Assembly (NCBI GenBank): GCA_023431045.1
Contig: JAEYXZ010000099.1
Coordinates: 1-45,546 of the forward strand
Source of the DNA: Bacillota bacterium
GTDB lineage: Bacteria; Bacillota_I; Bacilli_A; Acholeplasmatales; Acholeplasmataceae
DNA: 45,546 bases
Reading direction: 5' to 3'
In this document: in pieces, positions 1 through 8,904 of the stretch
How positions within the stretch are numbered: the first letter of the stretch is position 1
How the letters are laid out: each line of letters begins with the position of its first letter
Program-made: the position numbers and the translations under genes
Notes under the pieces: generated by a model
What the model was told of the DNA's origin: nothing
Database searches by the model: none
What the model saw: the letters and a program-made list of their open reading frames with translations, nothing else

Positions 1-455
1 GTGTCGGTATCGGTGTAGATGACACCTAACTCTTCTAATTCTTTTTTAGTTGAGTGATAAACAACTTCGGATTCAAACTGGGTTGAAACTCCAGCTAAAT
101 AATTACGTTCAGCTTGTGGAATTCCAAGACGTTCAAAAGTATTCTTAATTTCGACTGGAACTTCATCCCATGAAGTTTCAGTTCTTTCACTTGGTTTAAT
201 ATAATAAGTGAAATCATCAAAGTTAATAAAACTTAAATCTGGACCCCAATCAGGGTTCTTAATTTCAACGAAGTTTTTATACGCTTTTAAACGGAATTGA
301 GTCATCCATTCTGGTTCATTTTTTAGTGCTGAAATTTGCTTGACAATGTCTTCATTAATCCCTTTTCCGGTATCCATGACAGGTTTAGAATCGGTAATAA
401 ATCCAAACTGATATTCGCCAACAATTTCATCTATTTTCTTTTTGTTATCTTCCAT
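1..455 (-). CDS. sufB: Fe-S cluster scaffold SufB (partial, N-terminal part)
   Basis: This is the N-terminal ~151 residues of SufB, the scaffold that with SufC and SufD builds [4Fe-4S] clusters in the cytosol. The gene runs off the left edge of the window. The translation from ATG at 455 (MEDNKKKIDEIVGEYQFGF...) carries SufB hallmarks: a GEYQFGF segment, NEPEWMTQFRLKAYKNF, WGPDLSFINFDDFTYYI, and GVSTQFESEVVYHSTKKELE near the edge. The start overlaps the end of sufU by 11 nt. It is the last gene of the sufC-D-S-U-B series, which is the usual Firmicutes order. No ligand or catalytic residues can be checked because the C-terminal two thirds is missing. Confidence 0.95.
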   Translation of the reverse strand, partial: MEDNKKKIDEIVGEYQFGFITDSKPVMDTGKGINEDIVKQISALKNEPEWMTQFRLKAYKNFVEIKNPDWGPDLSFINFDDFTYYIKPSERTETSWDEVPVEIKNTFERLGIPQAERNYLAGVSTQFESEVVYHSTKKELEELGVIYTDTD

Positions 456-894
456 GTTTGTCTTCTCCTACAATTGATATGAGTCCCTTTTCATAAGCTT
501 TCCAGGCAAGTGTTGCACACTTGATTCTGGCCGGAAACTGATGAACAGTTTGGTATGCAAGTGCATCCCCATCAAGAATATCTTCCTTATATGGTTCACC
601 TTTAATCAGTTCATAAAATTCTTTGATAATTGCGAGTCCATCATCAACCTTTTTCCCCATTAATGTGACTGATGCAACACTAGCACTTGAACAACAAATC
701 GAGCAGCCAGTGCCTTGATGTTTAAGATCAGTGACATAACCATTAACAACCTTAAGTTGTACGGTCATATCATCGCCACAAGTTGGATTATTTAAATGAA
801 CCGTTAAGTATGTATCATCATTTACAAGTCCACGATTTTGTGGATACTTGTAATGATCCATAATGACTTCCCGATATAAGTCTTTGATATCCAT
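445..894 (-). CDS. sufU: SufU, zinc-dependent sulfur acceptor/transfer protein
   Basis: This 149-aa IscU-fold protein takes persulfide sulfur from the SufS cysteine desulfurase. The expected metal and sulfur-acceptor residues are visible: Cys39 and Asp41 in NPTCGDD, Cys64 in GTGCSICCSS, and Cys126 in RIKCATLAW. These are equivalent to the zinc ligands of Bacillus SufU. The stretch between Cys64 and Cys126 includes the extra segment (DILDGDALAYQTVHQFP) that separates SufU from true IscU. Two further cysteines (67 and 68) follow Cys64. The ATG at 894 lies 11 nt after the sufS stop, and the 3' end overlaps sufB by 11 nt, so translation is probably coupled. Length is normal for the family. Confidence 0.96.
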   Translation of the reverse strand: MDIKDLYREVIMDHYKYPQNRGLVNDDTYLTVHLNNPTCGDDMTVQLKVVNGYVTDLKHQGTGCSICCSSASVASVTLMGKKVDDGLAIIKEFYELIKGEPYKEDILDGDALAYQTVHQFPARIKCATLAWKAYEKGLISIVGEDKHGR

Positions 895-905
895 AGTTTA
901 GTCCT

Positions 906-2108
906 TTATAGTTTCTTGAAAAAATCTCTTGTTTCTTTGATTGCTGTAATAAGTACTTCACAATCATTTAAATCATTATATATACCAAATGAAATTCTAA
1001 CTGTTGCATTTTGATTGAGCAATCGCATTGTCAATTGGTTACAATGATGTCCCGCTCTCACTGCGACTTGATACTGGTCTAAGAAACTTGCTGTATCATG
1101 TGGATGGACATCTTTAATATTGAAACTAATGATTGCACTATCAGCATCAAGATTGTAAATCTCGATATCAGTTTCATCCTTTAAAGCATCGATGACATAA
1201 GACCTTAACATCATTTCGTGTTGATGTATTTTCTTTAATCCCACTTTTTTTATGTACTTAAGTGCCTCAGCCATTCCAATTGCTTCAGCAATCGGTGGTG
1301 TTCCTGCTTCAAATTTATAAGGTATTTGTTTCCAAGTTGAGGATGTTAAATGAACTCGATCAACCATCTCGCCACCAAATTCGGAAGGTGGTAATAAATT
1401 TAATAGTTCCTCTTTGCCATATAAAACACCAATGCCATTAGGACCATAAATCTTATGACTTGAAAAAACTAAATAATCGATATCAAGCTTTATAACATCA
1501 ATTGCAAGATGTGAGACACTTTGAGCCGCATCAACGATGACATGTGCGCCGTTTTTATGTGCTAGCTTAATGATGTCCTTGATTGGTACGATATCTCCCA
1601 TAACGTTTGAAATATGATGGGTGATCACGAGTTTAGTCTTTTTGGTTAATACGGATTTAAATCCATTTAAAGTAATCTTGTTTTCTTCAAGTGGGATAAA
1701 TTTTAGAATTGCGTTAGTCTTTTGAGTAAGTTCGATCCAAGGTAATAAATTGGAGTGGTGTTCAAGTTCTGAGATGATGATTTCATCACCTTCACTGATT
1801 ATCTTCACATAAGATTTTGCAAGTAAATTAAGTCCGTGTGTAGTCCCTTTTGTAAAGACGATTTCTTCATCTTTTGCATTAAGGAATAAGGCGGCTTGAT
1901 GTCTTGCATCTTCATATTGCGTGGTTGCATCGGCTGCAAGTTTATATACACCTCGATGGACATTGGTTCCATTATAGTTTAAATAGTTAGCCATTTGATC
2001 AACTACTTTAGCATAGGTTAAAGAAGATGCAGCACTGTCAAAGAAGTGTAGATCTGGCATTTTCTTATAAATTCTAAATTGTCGTCTAATGGTTTTTATA
2101 TTTAACAT
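906..2108 (-). CDS. sufS: Cysteine desulfurase SufS (class V aminotransferase, PLP)
   Basis: This PLP enzyme removes sulfur from L-cysteine and passes it to SufU for Fe-S cluster assembly. The 400-aa length fits group II desulfurases. The PLP lysine is Lys219 in SSHKIYGPNGIG. The persulfide-forming Cys356 lies in RAGHHCNQ, on the short loop of the SufS type (not the long IscS loop). ELEHHSNLLPW and VDAAQSVSHL are the usual cofactor-binding segments. The ATG at 2108 follows the sufD stop directly with no gap, which indicates coupled translation. SufU being next in the operon fits a SufS-SufU pair. Confidence 0.97.
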   Translation of the reverse strand: MLNIKTIRRQFRIYKKMPDLHFFDSAASSLTYAKVVDQMANYLNYNGTNVHRGVYKLAADATTQYEDARHQAALFLNAKDEEIVFTKGTTHGLNLLAKSYVKIISEGDEIIISELEHHSNLLPWIELTQKTNAILKFIPLEENKITLNGFKSVLTKKTKLVITHHISNVMGDIVPIKDIIKLAHKNGAHVIVDAAQSVSHLAIDVIKLDIDYLVFSSHKIYGPNGIGVLYGKEELLNLLPPSEFGGEMVDRVHLTSSTWKQIPYKFEAGTPPIAEAIGMAEALKYIKKVGLKKIHQHEMMLRSYVIDALKDETDIEIYNLDADSAIISFNIKDVHPHDTASFLDQYQVAVRAGHHCNQLTMRLLNQNATVRISFGIYNDLNDCEVLITAIKETRDFFKKL

Positions 2109-2987
2109 TTAGATCCTTTCGTTAACGAGTTTAATGACGCTTTCTTTTAGTGGTTCATCATCAATTTCATCGATAATTGGTTGAACAAATCCGTTGATAA
2201 TAAGTTTTGTTGCTTCTTTAAGTGTTAATCCACGGCTTCTTAAATAATATAGAACATCTTCTTCTAATCGACCGACTGTTGCAGCATGACCCGCTTTAAC
2301 ATCGTATTCATCAATGATTAGGATTGGATTCACATCAATTTCAGCTGTATCTGAAATGATGATTCCTCTTAAGGTTTGATAAGCATTCGAGTTTTTCATG
2401 CCTTGTTCAATCTGACCAACGCCATTGAGTTTGACTTTCCCAAAATCGGATGCAATACCGATATTGGTCATTTCTGCACTTGTATCTGGTGCATGATGAG
2501 TCATTCTGATATCAAGATTTTGTTCATTGGTTGTTGCTGAAACCGCGATGGTTCTTACCTTTAGATTGGCACCACGTCCCACTAAATCAAGATACAATTT
2601 AGCATCAATGATGTGACTAATAAAACCACCAATGAATTCAACATTTGAATCCTTAAAGCATTTTGCGTTAAAGTTTAATTTTGCTTGTTCACTTTGTATA
2701 TTACTGATTAATAAAAACTTAACAATCGATCCTTCTTTTGTTTCCAGATCAATTTGATACTCGGGTTGATCATTGTTTTGATCGTTTAGTTCAAGGATCA
2801 GTTTGACTTGGGTATTTTCTCCAACCACAACTTTAAATGGTTTTGAATTTTTATCATGAATGGATATTTTAATGGTATCTTTAATCACTAGATGTTTCTG
2901 AATGGATAAGTTTGATGCGTCTAACGTGATCCCTTGGGGTAGGTTATTCGTTTCAACTTTTTCATTTTGAATTAAAACGTGGTTCAT
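2109..2987 (-). CDS. sufD: SufD-like Fe-S assembly scaffold component
   Basis: SufD is the SufB paralogue in the SufBC2D complex. This 292-aa protein is clearly shorter than most SufD (roughly 420 aa), with a reduced N-terminal region. The C-terminal half keeps the family signature: TLRGIIISDTAEIDVNPILIID, followed by AGHAATVGRLEEDVLYYLRSRGL, where the AxHAA(T/S)xG motif contains the conserved His. Position between sufC (4-nt ATGA overlap) and sufS (abutting) confirms identity. The shortening is typical of streamlined genomes. No frameshift is seen. Confidence 0.92.
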   Translation of the reverse strand: MNHVLIQNEKVETNNLPQGITLDASNLSIQKHLVIKDTIKISIHDKNSKPFKVVVGENTQVKLILELNDQNNDQPEYQIDLETKEGSIVKFLLISNIQSEQAKLNFNAKCFKDSNVEFIGGFISHIIDAKLYLDLVGRGANLKVRTIAVSATTNEQNLDIRMTHHAPDTSAEMTNIGIASDFGKVKLNGVGQIEQGMKNSNAYQTLRGIIISDTAEIDVNPILIIDEYDVKAGHAATVGRLEEDVLYYLRSRGLTLKEATKLIINGFVQPIIDEIDDEPLKESVIKLVNERI

Positions 2988-3754
2988 GCTTCAATTCCTT
3001 CAGTAAAATCGATACCTAATTCCGTTTTAATCCATTCATAACCATTTTGGTCAATCTTTTCAATAAGTTCCGTACCACCTGTTAATACAATTTTACCATC
3101 AATCATAATATGAACAAAGTTTGGTTTGATATAATCAAGAATTCTTTGATAGTGGGTAATTAAGACACAACCAAAATTTGGAGAAATCATAGAATTGACA
3201 TTTTCTCCAACGATTCTAAGTGCATCAATATCAAGCCCTGAGTCAATTTCATCTAAAATTGCAATTTTTGGTTTTAGTGTTTTTAATTGTAAAATTTCAT
3301 TGCGTTTTCTTTCTCCACCAGAAAAACCTTCGTTTAAATAACGATGTGGTAAATCTTCACGCATCTTTAAATCGGTTGCATTCTTTTCGTAATCCATAAT
3401 GAATTTAATTAATGGAACATCTTTACCGGTGACTGCTTTTAATGCACTACGCATAAAATCAGAGTTTGTGACACCACTGACTTCTTGTGGATATTGCATT
3501 GCTAAAAATAAACCTGCTCTAGCCCTTTCATCAACTTCCATTTCAAGTAAGTTTTGATCATCTAGAAAAGCTTCTCCAGCGGTAATTTCATATTTAGGGT
3601 GTCCCATGAGTGCAGATGCAAGGGTTGATTTACCGGTTCCATTAGGACCCATAATTGCGTGTACTTCACCAGAGTTGACTTCTAAGTTAACGCCATTTAG
3701 TATCGCTTTACCCTCAATCTCGACATGAAGATTTTTTATCGTAAGTTTTGACAT
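2984..3754 (-). CDS. sufC: SufC, Fe-S assembly ATPase
   Basis: This 256-aa ABC-type ATPase energises the SufBC2D scaffold. Walker A is GPNGTGKS near residue 37, the Q-loop region reads LFLAMQYPQEVSGV, the signature is FSGGERKRNEILQL, and Walker B is PKIAILDEIDSGLD. Both the GERKRNE signature and the LDEIDSGLD sequence are specific for SufC and not for transporter ATPases. It is the first gene of the suf operon. AAGGAG at 3761-3766 is a good ribosome-binding site for the ATG at 3754, and a TATAAT lies at 3784-3789 upstream. Confidence 0.98.
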   Translation of the reverse strand: MSKLTIKNLHVEIEGKAILNGVNLEVNSGEVHAIMGPNGTGKSTLASALMGHPKYEITAGEAFLDDQNLLEMEVDERARAGLFLAMQYPQEVSGVTNSDFMRSALKAVTGKDVPLIKFIMDYEKNATDLKMREDLPHRYLNEGFSGGERKRNEILQLKTLKPKIAILDEIDSGLDIDALRIVGENVNSMISPNFGCVLITHYQRILDYIKPNFVHIMIDGKIVLTGGTELIEKIDQNGYEWIKTELGIDFTEGIEA

Positions 3755-3783
3755 GTTATACTCCTTAGATTATTATTCATCCT

Positions 3784-3789
3784 ATTATA
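3784..3789 (-). promoter_or_regulatory. -10 element of the suf operon
   Basis: A perfect TATAAT lies on the minus strand about 30 nt upstream of the sufC start. No good -35 is found at 16-18 nt. A 14-bp perfect palindrome (ATACATATATGTAT, 3822-3835) lies just upstream and could be an operator shared with the divergent plus-strand gene, but AT-rich palindromes of this size also arise by chance. Confidence 0.55.
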
Positions 3790-3868
3790 ACATCTTTAAA
3801 TTACCACTTAATCATTAATACATACATATATGTATTAAATACAATATTATGTGAGTTTAAACTAAATG

Positions 3869-3902
3869 TGTTATAATTAGATAATTATAAGATAAAAAGA
3901 GG
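3869..3902 (+). promoter_or_regulatory. Extended -10 promoter and RBS of the S41 lipoprotein, with overlapping inverted repeat
   Basis: TGTTATAAT at 3869-3877 is an extended -10 element. A perfect 9-2-9 inverted repeat (TTATAATTA-GA-TAATTATAA, 3871-3890) overlaps it and runs to the transcription start region. AGAGG at 3898-3902 is the ribosome-binding site for the ATG at 3911. The repeat could be an operator. Its half-site resembles Fur/PerR-type AT-rich boxes, but the spacing differs from their 7-1-7 pattern. Confidence 0.5.
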
Positions 3903-3910
3903 TATATTCT

Positions 3911-6208
3911 ATGAAAAAATGGTTATCTTTCTTCCTGATGTTCTTAGTCCTTTTCATGGTTGCATGCAATGAAACAGAACAAACAGATAAATTCAAAGTT
4001 AAGTTCGATTCTGCTGGTGGAGGCGATTATCCAGAACAATTAATTGTTGCTGATGGTTTAGTCGTGGAACCAGCCGAAGATCCTGAAAAATCAAATTTCG
4101 TATTCCGTTATTGGTATGCCAATAATGATGAAAATACACCTTATGATTTTACACTTCCAGTCACCGCTGATTTAACATTAAAAGCTAAGTGGAGTATTGG
4201 TGATGTCGTTATTACAAACTCATCAATTGTTCCATTTGATAATCTAACAACCGAGTATGATGTCGCTGATGGCGAATTAGAACTCTTTTTTACAGCGGAT
4301 GGGTCCATCCCTTATGTAAAGATTTCTGATTACTTCGAGTTACTCAGTGGATTTATTGATCCAACAATTGATATTCAGTTCACTAAAACACCTTCTTCTC
4401 TAGAACTATTTTATCAATACTATTCCGAAGAGGAAGATCACACTTATGATCTCTACAATTATTATGACTTAGAAACTAACCTTATTACAACCAATGATCC
4501 TGGTTTTTATTGGGCTTATATTTATTCAACTGAAACCAATTATGGTCGTAACATCGAATATCTATATGATTCTGAGTTAAATGAATTCATTGAAGGTTCA
4601 AATATTGTCTATAATCTTAATAATTATTATATGGATTTAGTCTATTATGACGAAGATATCTTAGCACCTTATTATTTAGTTAATCAGTTATATGCTGGTT
4701 CTTCTTACTATAATGTTTACTATAATGGTCAAGGTTTATATGGTATTTATGGACAAGTTGCTCCAGGAAGCATCGAATATACTAAAATTCGTCGTAGTGC
4801 AAATAACGGAAAAGCTGTGCCAACCGATTTACTTCAACATTCCTACGATATGCTAGCATTTAATCTAGATCATTTCTATGGTCTAAAAGATTATGAAGGT
4901 GTTGATACTTATTATGCTGTTTTAGCTCAATATCGTAACGACTTACTATCTACTGATTATCAAAAAGTTTCACAAGCTATTGCTGACTTATTATTAAAGA
5001 CACTCGATGAACCACATACATCCTATGGTTTCTCAGGTTATTATGGTTCATATAACTATAATCCACCAACCAATAGTCTAGCCAATTATGGACCACGCTT
5101 TAATTCTTGGTATATGGATGGATTATATGCTGTTGATGATGCCATTGCAGCAAAATGGAATATTACAACAACCAATTCGTGGGCAGCAAATAACTCAAAG
5201 CGTCCTAAGTACTGGTTTATTGATGATGAATCCGCTGTAATCTCATTTGATGAATTTGTAACTGCTGATATTGAAGAAACAACCACTTGGTCAGATGAAC
5301 CTTATCAAACACTCTTTGAAGAAGAGAATTTACTTCCAGCATTAAATGGTGGTTCAAGATACTTTGTCTTTAACCAATCAAGTAAGACTAACGTCATCAC
5401 TGAAACCATGATTTGGGGTCTTGATAACACATCCCTTGATACCTATAAAGCATCCCTTGTTGATGATGGTTGGACACTTGTTAAAGAAGCAACAACTAAA
5501 GTCGATTATCATAAAGATGGTTATTATACAAAGACCATTGGTGATGTAGATTATATGGTAACTCTAAGCTTTAGTAGTAAGTATTCTACTTTATATATTG
5601 GTGTTACCAATCAAATTCCAACAGTTTATGATAATGCTTGGGTATTAGTTGGTGATGTTGAAGCATTAGTATTCTCAGATTCAGCAATCTATCTTGAAAC
5701 TCAAATTCTTAAACTAACCGCTGAAAAACCAAACGTTAAAAACATCGGTTTAGATTTAACCTTTAACACTGGTGGTAATGTTGGTGCTTTATATCGTATT
5801 TTAGGCTTAATGACCAGTGAACCATTTGCTGTGTCATCAATTAGTCGTGATACTTACTCATATTCAACAACTTATATTACAACATCCTATGATTCATATG
5901 ACCAATATGAATGGTTCCTATTATCATCTAAAGCAACCTTCTCAGCAGCGAATGAACTTGTTACGATCTTCAAACAAAATAAGATTGGTCTAATCATTGG
6001 TCAAGTTTCTGGTGGTGGTACTGCTTCAATTACACCAATCCTTCTTCCAGATGGAACATTCTTCACAATGTCATCAAATAACTTAAATGCGTTAAGAGAT
6101 GAAAGTGGTGAATATATTATTAATGAACCAGGTATTACACCAGATTTCGTTATCGAAGTTGATGAACTATATGATAATGCCATCTTAGCGGGTATTTTAA
6201 ATAGTTAA
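3911..6208 (+). CDS. Surface lipoprotein with InlB-type repeat and S41 peptidase domain
   Basis: This is a 765-aa secreted lipoprotein. The signal peptide (MKKWLSFFLMFLVLFMVAC) ends at lipobox Cys19. Residues ~27-93 match an InlB B-repeat/Listeria-Bacteroides repeat (FKVKFDSAGGG ... YDFTLPVTADLTLKAKW). A Tyr/Asn-rich region follows (~110-280). The S41 domain is split: LLLKTLDEPHTSYGF near 366 (the SLDDPHxxY motif), GLDLTFNTGGN near 613 (the DLRxNxGG motif), SAANE near 677 with the candidate nucleophile Ser, and EPGITPDFVIE near the end (the GIxPD motif). The segment after the Ser reads IGQVSGGGTAS, so the catalytic Lys of CtpA-type enzymes is absent. A tricorn-type Ser/His arrangement is more likely. 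Activity is inferred only. It is probably cotranscribed with the next gene. Confidence 0.85.
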   Translation: MKKWLSFFLMFLVLFMVACNETEQTDKFKVKFDSAGGGDYPEQLIVADGLVVEPAEDPEKSNFVFRYWYANNDENTPYDFTLPVTADLTLKAKWSIGDVVITNSSIVPFDNLTTEYDVADGELELFFTADGSIPYVKISDYFELLSGFIDPTIDIQFTKTPSSLELFYQYYSEEEDHTYDLYNYYDLETNLITTNDPGFYWAYIYSTETNYGRNIEYLYDSELNEFIEGSNIVYNLNNYYMDLVYYDEDILAPYYLVNQLYAGSSYYNVYYNGQGLYGIYGQVAPGSIEYTKIRRSANNGKAVPTDLLQHSYDMLAFNLDHFYGLKDYEGVDTYYAVLAQYRNDLLSTDYQKVSQAIADLLLKTLDEPHTSYGFSGYYGSYNYNPPTNSLANYGPRFNSWYMDGLYAVDDAIAAKWNITTTNSWAANNSKRPKYWFIDDESAVISFDEFVTADIEETTTWSDEPYQTLFEEENLLPALNGGSRYFVFNQSSKTNVITETMIWGLDNTSLDTYKASLVDDGWTLVKEATTKVDYHKDGYYTKTIGDVDYMVTLSFSSKYSTLYIGVTNQIPTVYDNAWVLVGDVEALVFSDSAIYLETQILKLTAEKPNVKNIGLDLTFNTGGNVGALYRILGLMTSEPFAVSSISRDTYSYSTTYITTSYDSYDQYEWFLLSSKATFSAANELVTIFKQNKIGLIIGQVSGGGTASITPILLPDGTFFTMSSNNLNALRDESGEYIINEPGITPDFVIEVDELYDNAILAGILNS

Positions 6209-6242
6209 ACATAGAATTAAATTATGAAAGTGAGGCCTACCA

Positions 6243-6968
6243 TTGGATTCCAAAACCGTCATCCGTAAACGAAATCAGTGGCTAATTACATTCTTTATCT
6301 TATTAGCAATCTTCATCACCGCCATTATTCTCGTTTCAATTTATGTTAAAGATTACAACACCATGACATTGATCAATGTTGTCCTATTACTTGTACTAAC
6401 CGGAATTGTACTTTACTTTAGGACGACCATCTATGGTTATAATCAAATGGCTCGAGTTGCTCGAATTATCCTTAATCAATCTGAACCTCTACCTTATTCG
6501 ACCAACATGACTCGTTTAAAAGAAGAGTTTTTAAAAAGACAGTATCAAGTCCATGCGGACAATGAATATTATAAAATTCTTTACTTTAATAAAGTTGACA
6601 ATACTTTAAAGATCAAGAAATTTAAGAAATTATTTTTAGTCTTATTGATTCATGATCGAAAACTTGATTTTTTTGACCAAAACCTCCACGATGATATTAA
6701 GAAATTAGAAGATTCGTTCTCTAAAAAAGAATTTCCAAATAAGTACATCATTATGGCGTTTAAAACATATGAAGATATTAAACCAAACCAAATGAAATCA
6801 ATTGGTGAAGTTGTCTCTTATACAACCGGCCGTCAATCATATAATCAAATCAACGTTGGCTTAAATCAATATGATCATAAAGCATACTTCTTATATAGCG
6901 ATAAATATGCACCTAATAGCTACTATAAAGAAGGCGTTGATATCATCAAATCAATCCTAAAGATCTAG
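6243..6968 (+). CDS. Two-helix membrane protein of unknown function
   Basis: A 241-aa protein with no recognised family. Two membrane helices lie near residues 12-33 and 38-57 (ITFFILLAIFITAIILVSIYV and INVVLLLVLTGIVLYF). A ~180-residue soluble, Lys/Tyr-rich domain follows and probably faces the cytosol. The start is TTG at 6243, preceded by GTGAGG. No in-frame ATG lies before the first membrane helix. It begins 34 nt after the S41 lipoprotein and shares its transcript, and an intrinsic terminator follows its stop. The pairing suggests a membrane partner of the lipoprotein, but nothing in the sequence proves this. Confidence 0.75.
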   Translation: MDSKTVIRKRNQWLITFFILLAIFITAIILVSIYVKDYNTMTLINVVLLLVLTGIVLYFRTTIYGYNQMARVARIILNQSEPLPYSTNMTRLKEEFLKRQYQVHADNEYYKILYFNKVDNTLKIKKFKKLFLVLLIHDRKLDFFDQNLHDDIKKLEDSFSKKEFPNKYIIMAFKTYEDIKPNQMKSIGEVVSYTTGRQSYNQINVGLNQYDHKAYFLYSDKYAPNSYYKEGVDIIKSILKI

Positions 6969-6974
6969 ATAATT

Positions 6975-7017
6975 AGACCATTCCAGTACAAAAATGTACA
7001 AAGGGATGGTCTTTTTT
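6975..7017 (+). terminator. Intrinsic terminator after the S41 lipoprotein operon
   Basis: AGACCATTCC pairs with GGGATGGTCT (one G-U pair), an inner GTACA/TGTAC stem closes the loop, and the outer stem is followed by a run of Ts on the plus strand. Confidence 0.85.
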
Positions 7018-7021
7018 ATAT

Positions 7022-7057
7022 AAAAAAACGTCAACCAGATGAACTAGTTGACGTTTT
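7022..7057 (-). terminator. Intrinsic terminator of the opp operon
   Basis: AACGTCAAC (7027-7035) pairs with GTTGACGTT (7047-7055). On the minus strand the stem is followed by seven Ts. It ends the opp transcript and faces the plus-strand terminator just to its left. Confidence 0.88.
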
Positions 7058-7069
7058 ATGTTTTAGTGT

Positions 7070-7456
7070 TTAGACATTTGGAACACTTGAGATATAAATC
7101 ATTGAGAGTACAAATGCGATAATAACAAAGATGATTGAGACGATGATAATATAATCAAGACGCTTAACGTGACCTGGTGCTTTTTCATCATAGTACTCTT
7201 GAAAGTTATGATACTTCTCTTTGATTTTTGTAGGAGAGAACATCGCACGTGCCGTATAACTCAAACCTAAAGTCGCACGTGTCGCTCCGGTATGAATAAT
7301 TAAGGCAATCGCTAGTACTGAAACGCTGATAATAAAAATTGAATTTGAGATTGAATCTAATCTTAATTCAAATTGATAAGCTAGTCCCCATACAAGGACA
7401 ATCAGTAATAACATAACGATTGATGTAACTAAATATTTAATCCAGTTTGTTTTCAT
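7070..7456 (-). CDS. Small membrane protein at the end of the opp operon
   Basis: A 128-aa protein with three predicted membrane helices (about residues 8-27, 37-57 and 100-122) and a short charged loop between helices 2 and 3 (FSPTKIKEKYHNFQEYYDEKAPGH). No family is recognised with certainty. Its ATG overlaps the oppF stop by one base (TAATG), so it is translationally coupled to the transporter ATPase and may be an accessory subunit. The opp terminator follows at once. Confidence 0.75.
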   Translation of the reverse strand: MKTNWIKYLVTSIVMLLLIVLVWGLAYQFELRLDSISNSIFIISVSVLAIALIIHTGATRATLGLSYTARAMFSPTKIKEKYHNFQEYYDEKAPGHVKRLDYIIIVSIIFVIIAFVLSMIYISSVPNV

Positions 7457-8904
7457 TATTTATTCGTTGATTTGCGAATCTTTTCTTGATACTTAACGTA
7501 CTCTGCATCATTTGCATAAATGAAATGATCTGGTTCAATTTCTCTCATGGTTGGTTTGTCCACACGATAATCATGAACGGCTGGATTGTACTTCTTAATA
7601 CCTCCACGACTTCTTTCATAATCAGGATCTGGCATTGGAATTGAGGACATTAAAGACAATGTATATGGATGTAATGGATTGTTAAACACTTTATCCTTAG
7701 CACCCATTTCAACAATTTTACCAAAGTACATAATTGCTACTCGATCAGATAGGAATTTAACAACCGATAGATCGTGGGCAATAAATAAGATGGTTAAGCC
7801 AAGTTGTTGACGAAGACTGTTTAAGAGGTTAATAATTTGAGCTTGAATCGATACGTCTAGTGCTGAAATTGGTTCATCAGCAATAATTAATTGTGGTTCA
7901 GAGATGATTGCACGTGCAATCCCAATACGTTGACGTTGACCACCTGAGAATTCATGTGGGTAATGGTCCGCGTGATCAGGCTGTAAACCAACTAGCTTTA
8001 ATACTTCATAAACTTTGTCTAAAACGATTTTTTCATTGCGAATATTATTGATATAAAGCGATTCAGCAATAATATCTTTAACATTCATTCTTGGATCAAG
8101 TGAATCAATCGGATCTTGGAATACCATTTGCATCTTATTGAGCAATGGACGATTGAAGAATTTAGGAGACGTTTGTTCATGAATGAGTTGATTGTTTAAT
8201 TCTTCTAGTGCATTATTTCGTTCTGAACGCTTTTGACGATAGCGGTGAAGTTCATTATCATGAACTCGCTTTCTTTCTTCGTGATCAGCCTCTGGACCAA
8301 GTGCATCGGTTTCTGCGAATGCGCCTTTTTTGAATGCAGCAAACTCTTCGTTTACTTTCTTAATCTGAGCTTTTAGTTCGATAATGCGTAATTCTGCATT
8401 CTTCTTATATTGAGCAACCTCGCTCTTGAGTGGACGATATTTTGTTTTTTGATCGACTTTTCTACTCTTAAGTTCAGATTTTAATTCACCAATTTTTTCT
8501 TTAGCAAGCTTTTTTAGCTCACGGATTTTATCCTTAGCAATTAGTTTAGCTTCAGCGGCATTTTCTTTGTCATTAGTTTTTAGAGATGATTTAATATCTT
8601 TAATCTCTTTTCTTAATTCCGATTTAATCTTCCGAATGTCTTCTTTAATCGAAAGCGTACCGGCAACGATTCTTTTACCTAAAAGGTAAACTTCACCATC
8701 GGTTGGTTTGTATAGTTTAATAATTGTTCTACCGGTTGTTGTTTTACCACAGCCGGATTCACCAACAAGTGAGAAAACTTCTCCACGTTTGACTTCAAAG
8801 GAAATGCCGTCAACCGCTTTGACATTCATTTTATAACGTCCAACACCGGTCTTGAAATATTGTTTCAGATTGACAACTTTTAAAATGGTATCTTTATTGT
8901 CCAT
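7456..8904 (-). CDS. oppF: Oligopeptide ABC transporter ATPase OppF with a coiled-coil insertion
   Basis: This is the second ATPase of the peptide importer. Walker A is GESGCGKTTTGR, the Q-loop is MVFQDPIDSLDPRMNV, the signature is FSGGQRQRIGIARAI and Walker B is LIIADEPISALD. The C-terminal NPLHPYTLSLMSSIPMPDP is the oligopeptide-ATPase tail. Between Walker A and the Q-loop lies an extra ~160-residue Lys/Glu-rich segment (about residues 85-245), predicted to be coiled coil. A normal OppF has only about 25 residues there. I chose the ATG at 8904: AGAGG lies 8 nt upstream, whereas the upstream in-frame GTG at 8913 overlaps that site. The start overlaps oppD by 11 nt. Confidence 0.92.
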   Translation of the reverse strand: MDNKDTILKVVNLKQYFKTGVGRYKMNVKAVDGISFEVKRGEVFSLVGESGCGKTTTGRTIIKLYKPTDGEVYLLGKRIVAGTLSIKEDIRKIKSELRKEIKDIKSSLKTNDKENAAEAKLIAKDKIRELKKLAKEKIGELKSELKSRKVDQKTKYRPLKSEVAQYKKNAELRIIELKAQIKKVNEEFAAFKKGAFAETDALGPEADHEERKRVHDNELHRYRQKRSERNNALEELNNQLIHEQTSPKFFNRPLLNKMQMVFQDPIDSLDPRMNVKDIIAESLYINNIRNEKIVLDKVYEVLKLVGLQPDHADHYPHEFSGGQRQRIGIARAIISEPQLIIADEPISALDVSIQAQIINLLNSLRQQLGLTILFIAHDLSVVKFLSDRVAIMYFGKIVEMGAKDKVFNNPLHPYTLSLMSSIPMPDPDYERSRGGIKKYNPAVHDYRVDKPTMREIEPDHFIYANDAEYVKYQEKIRKSTNK

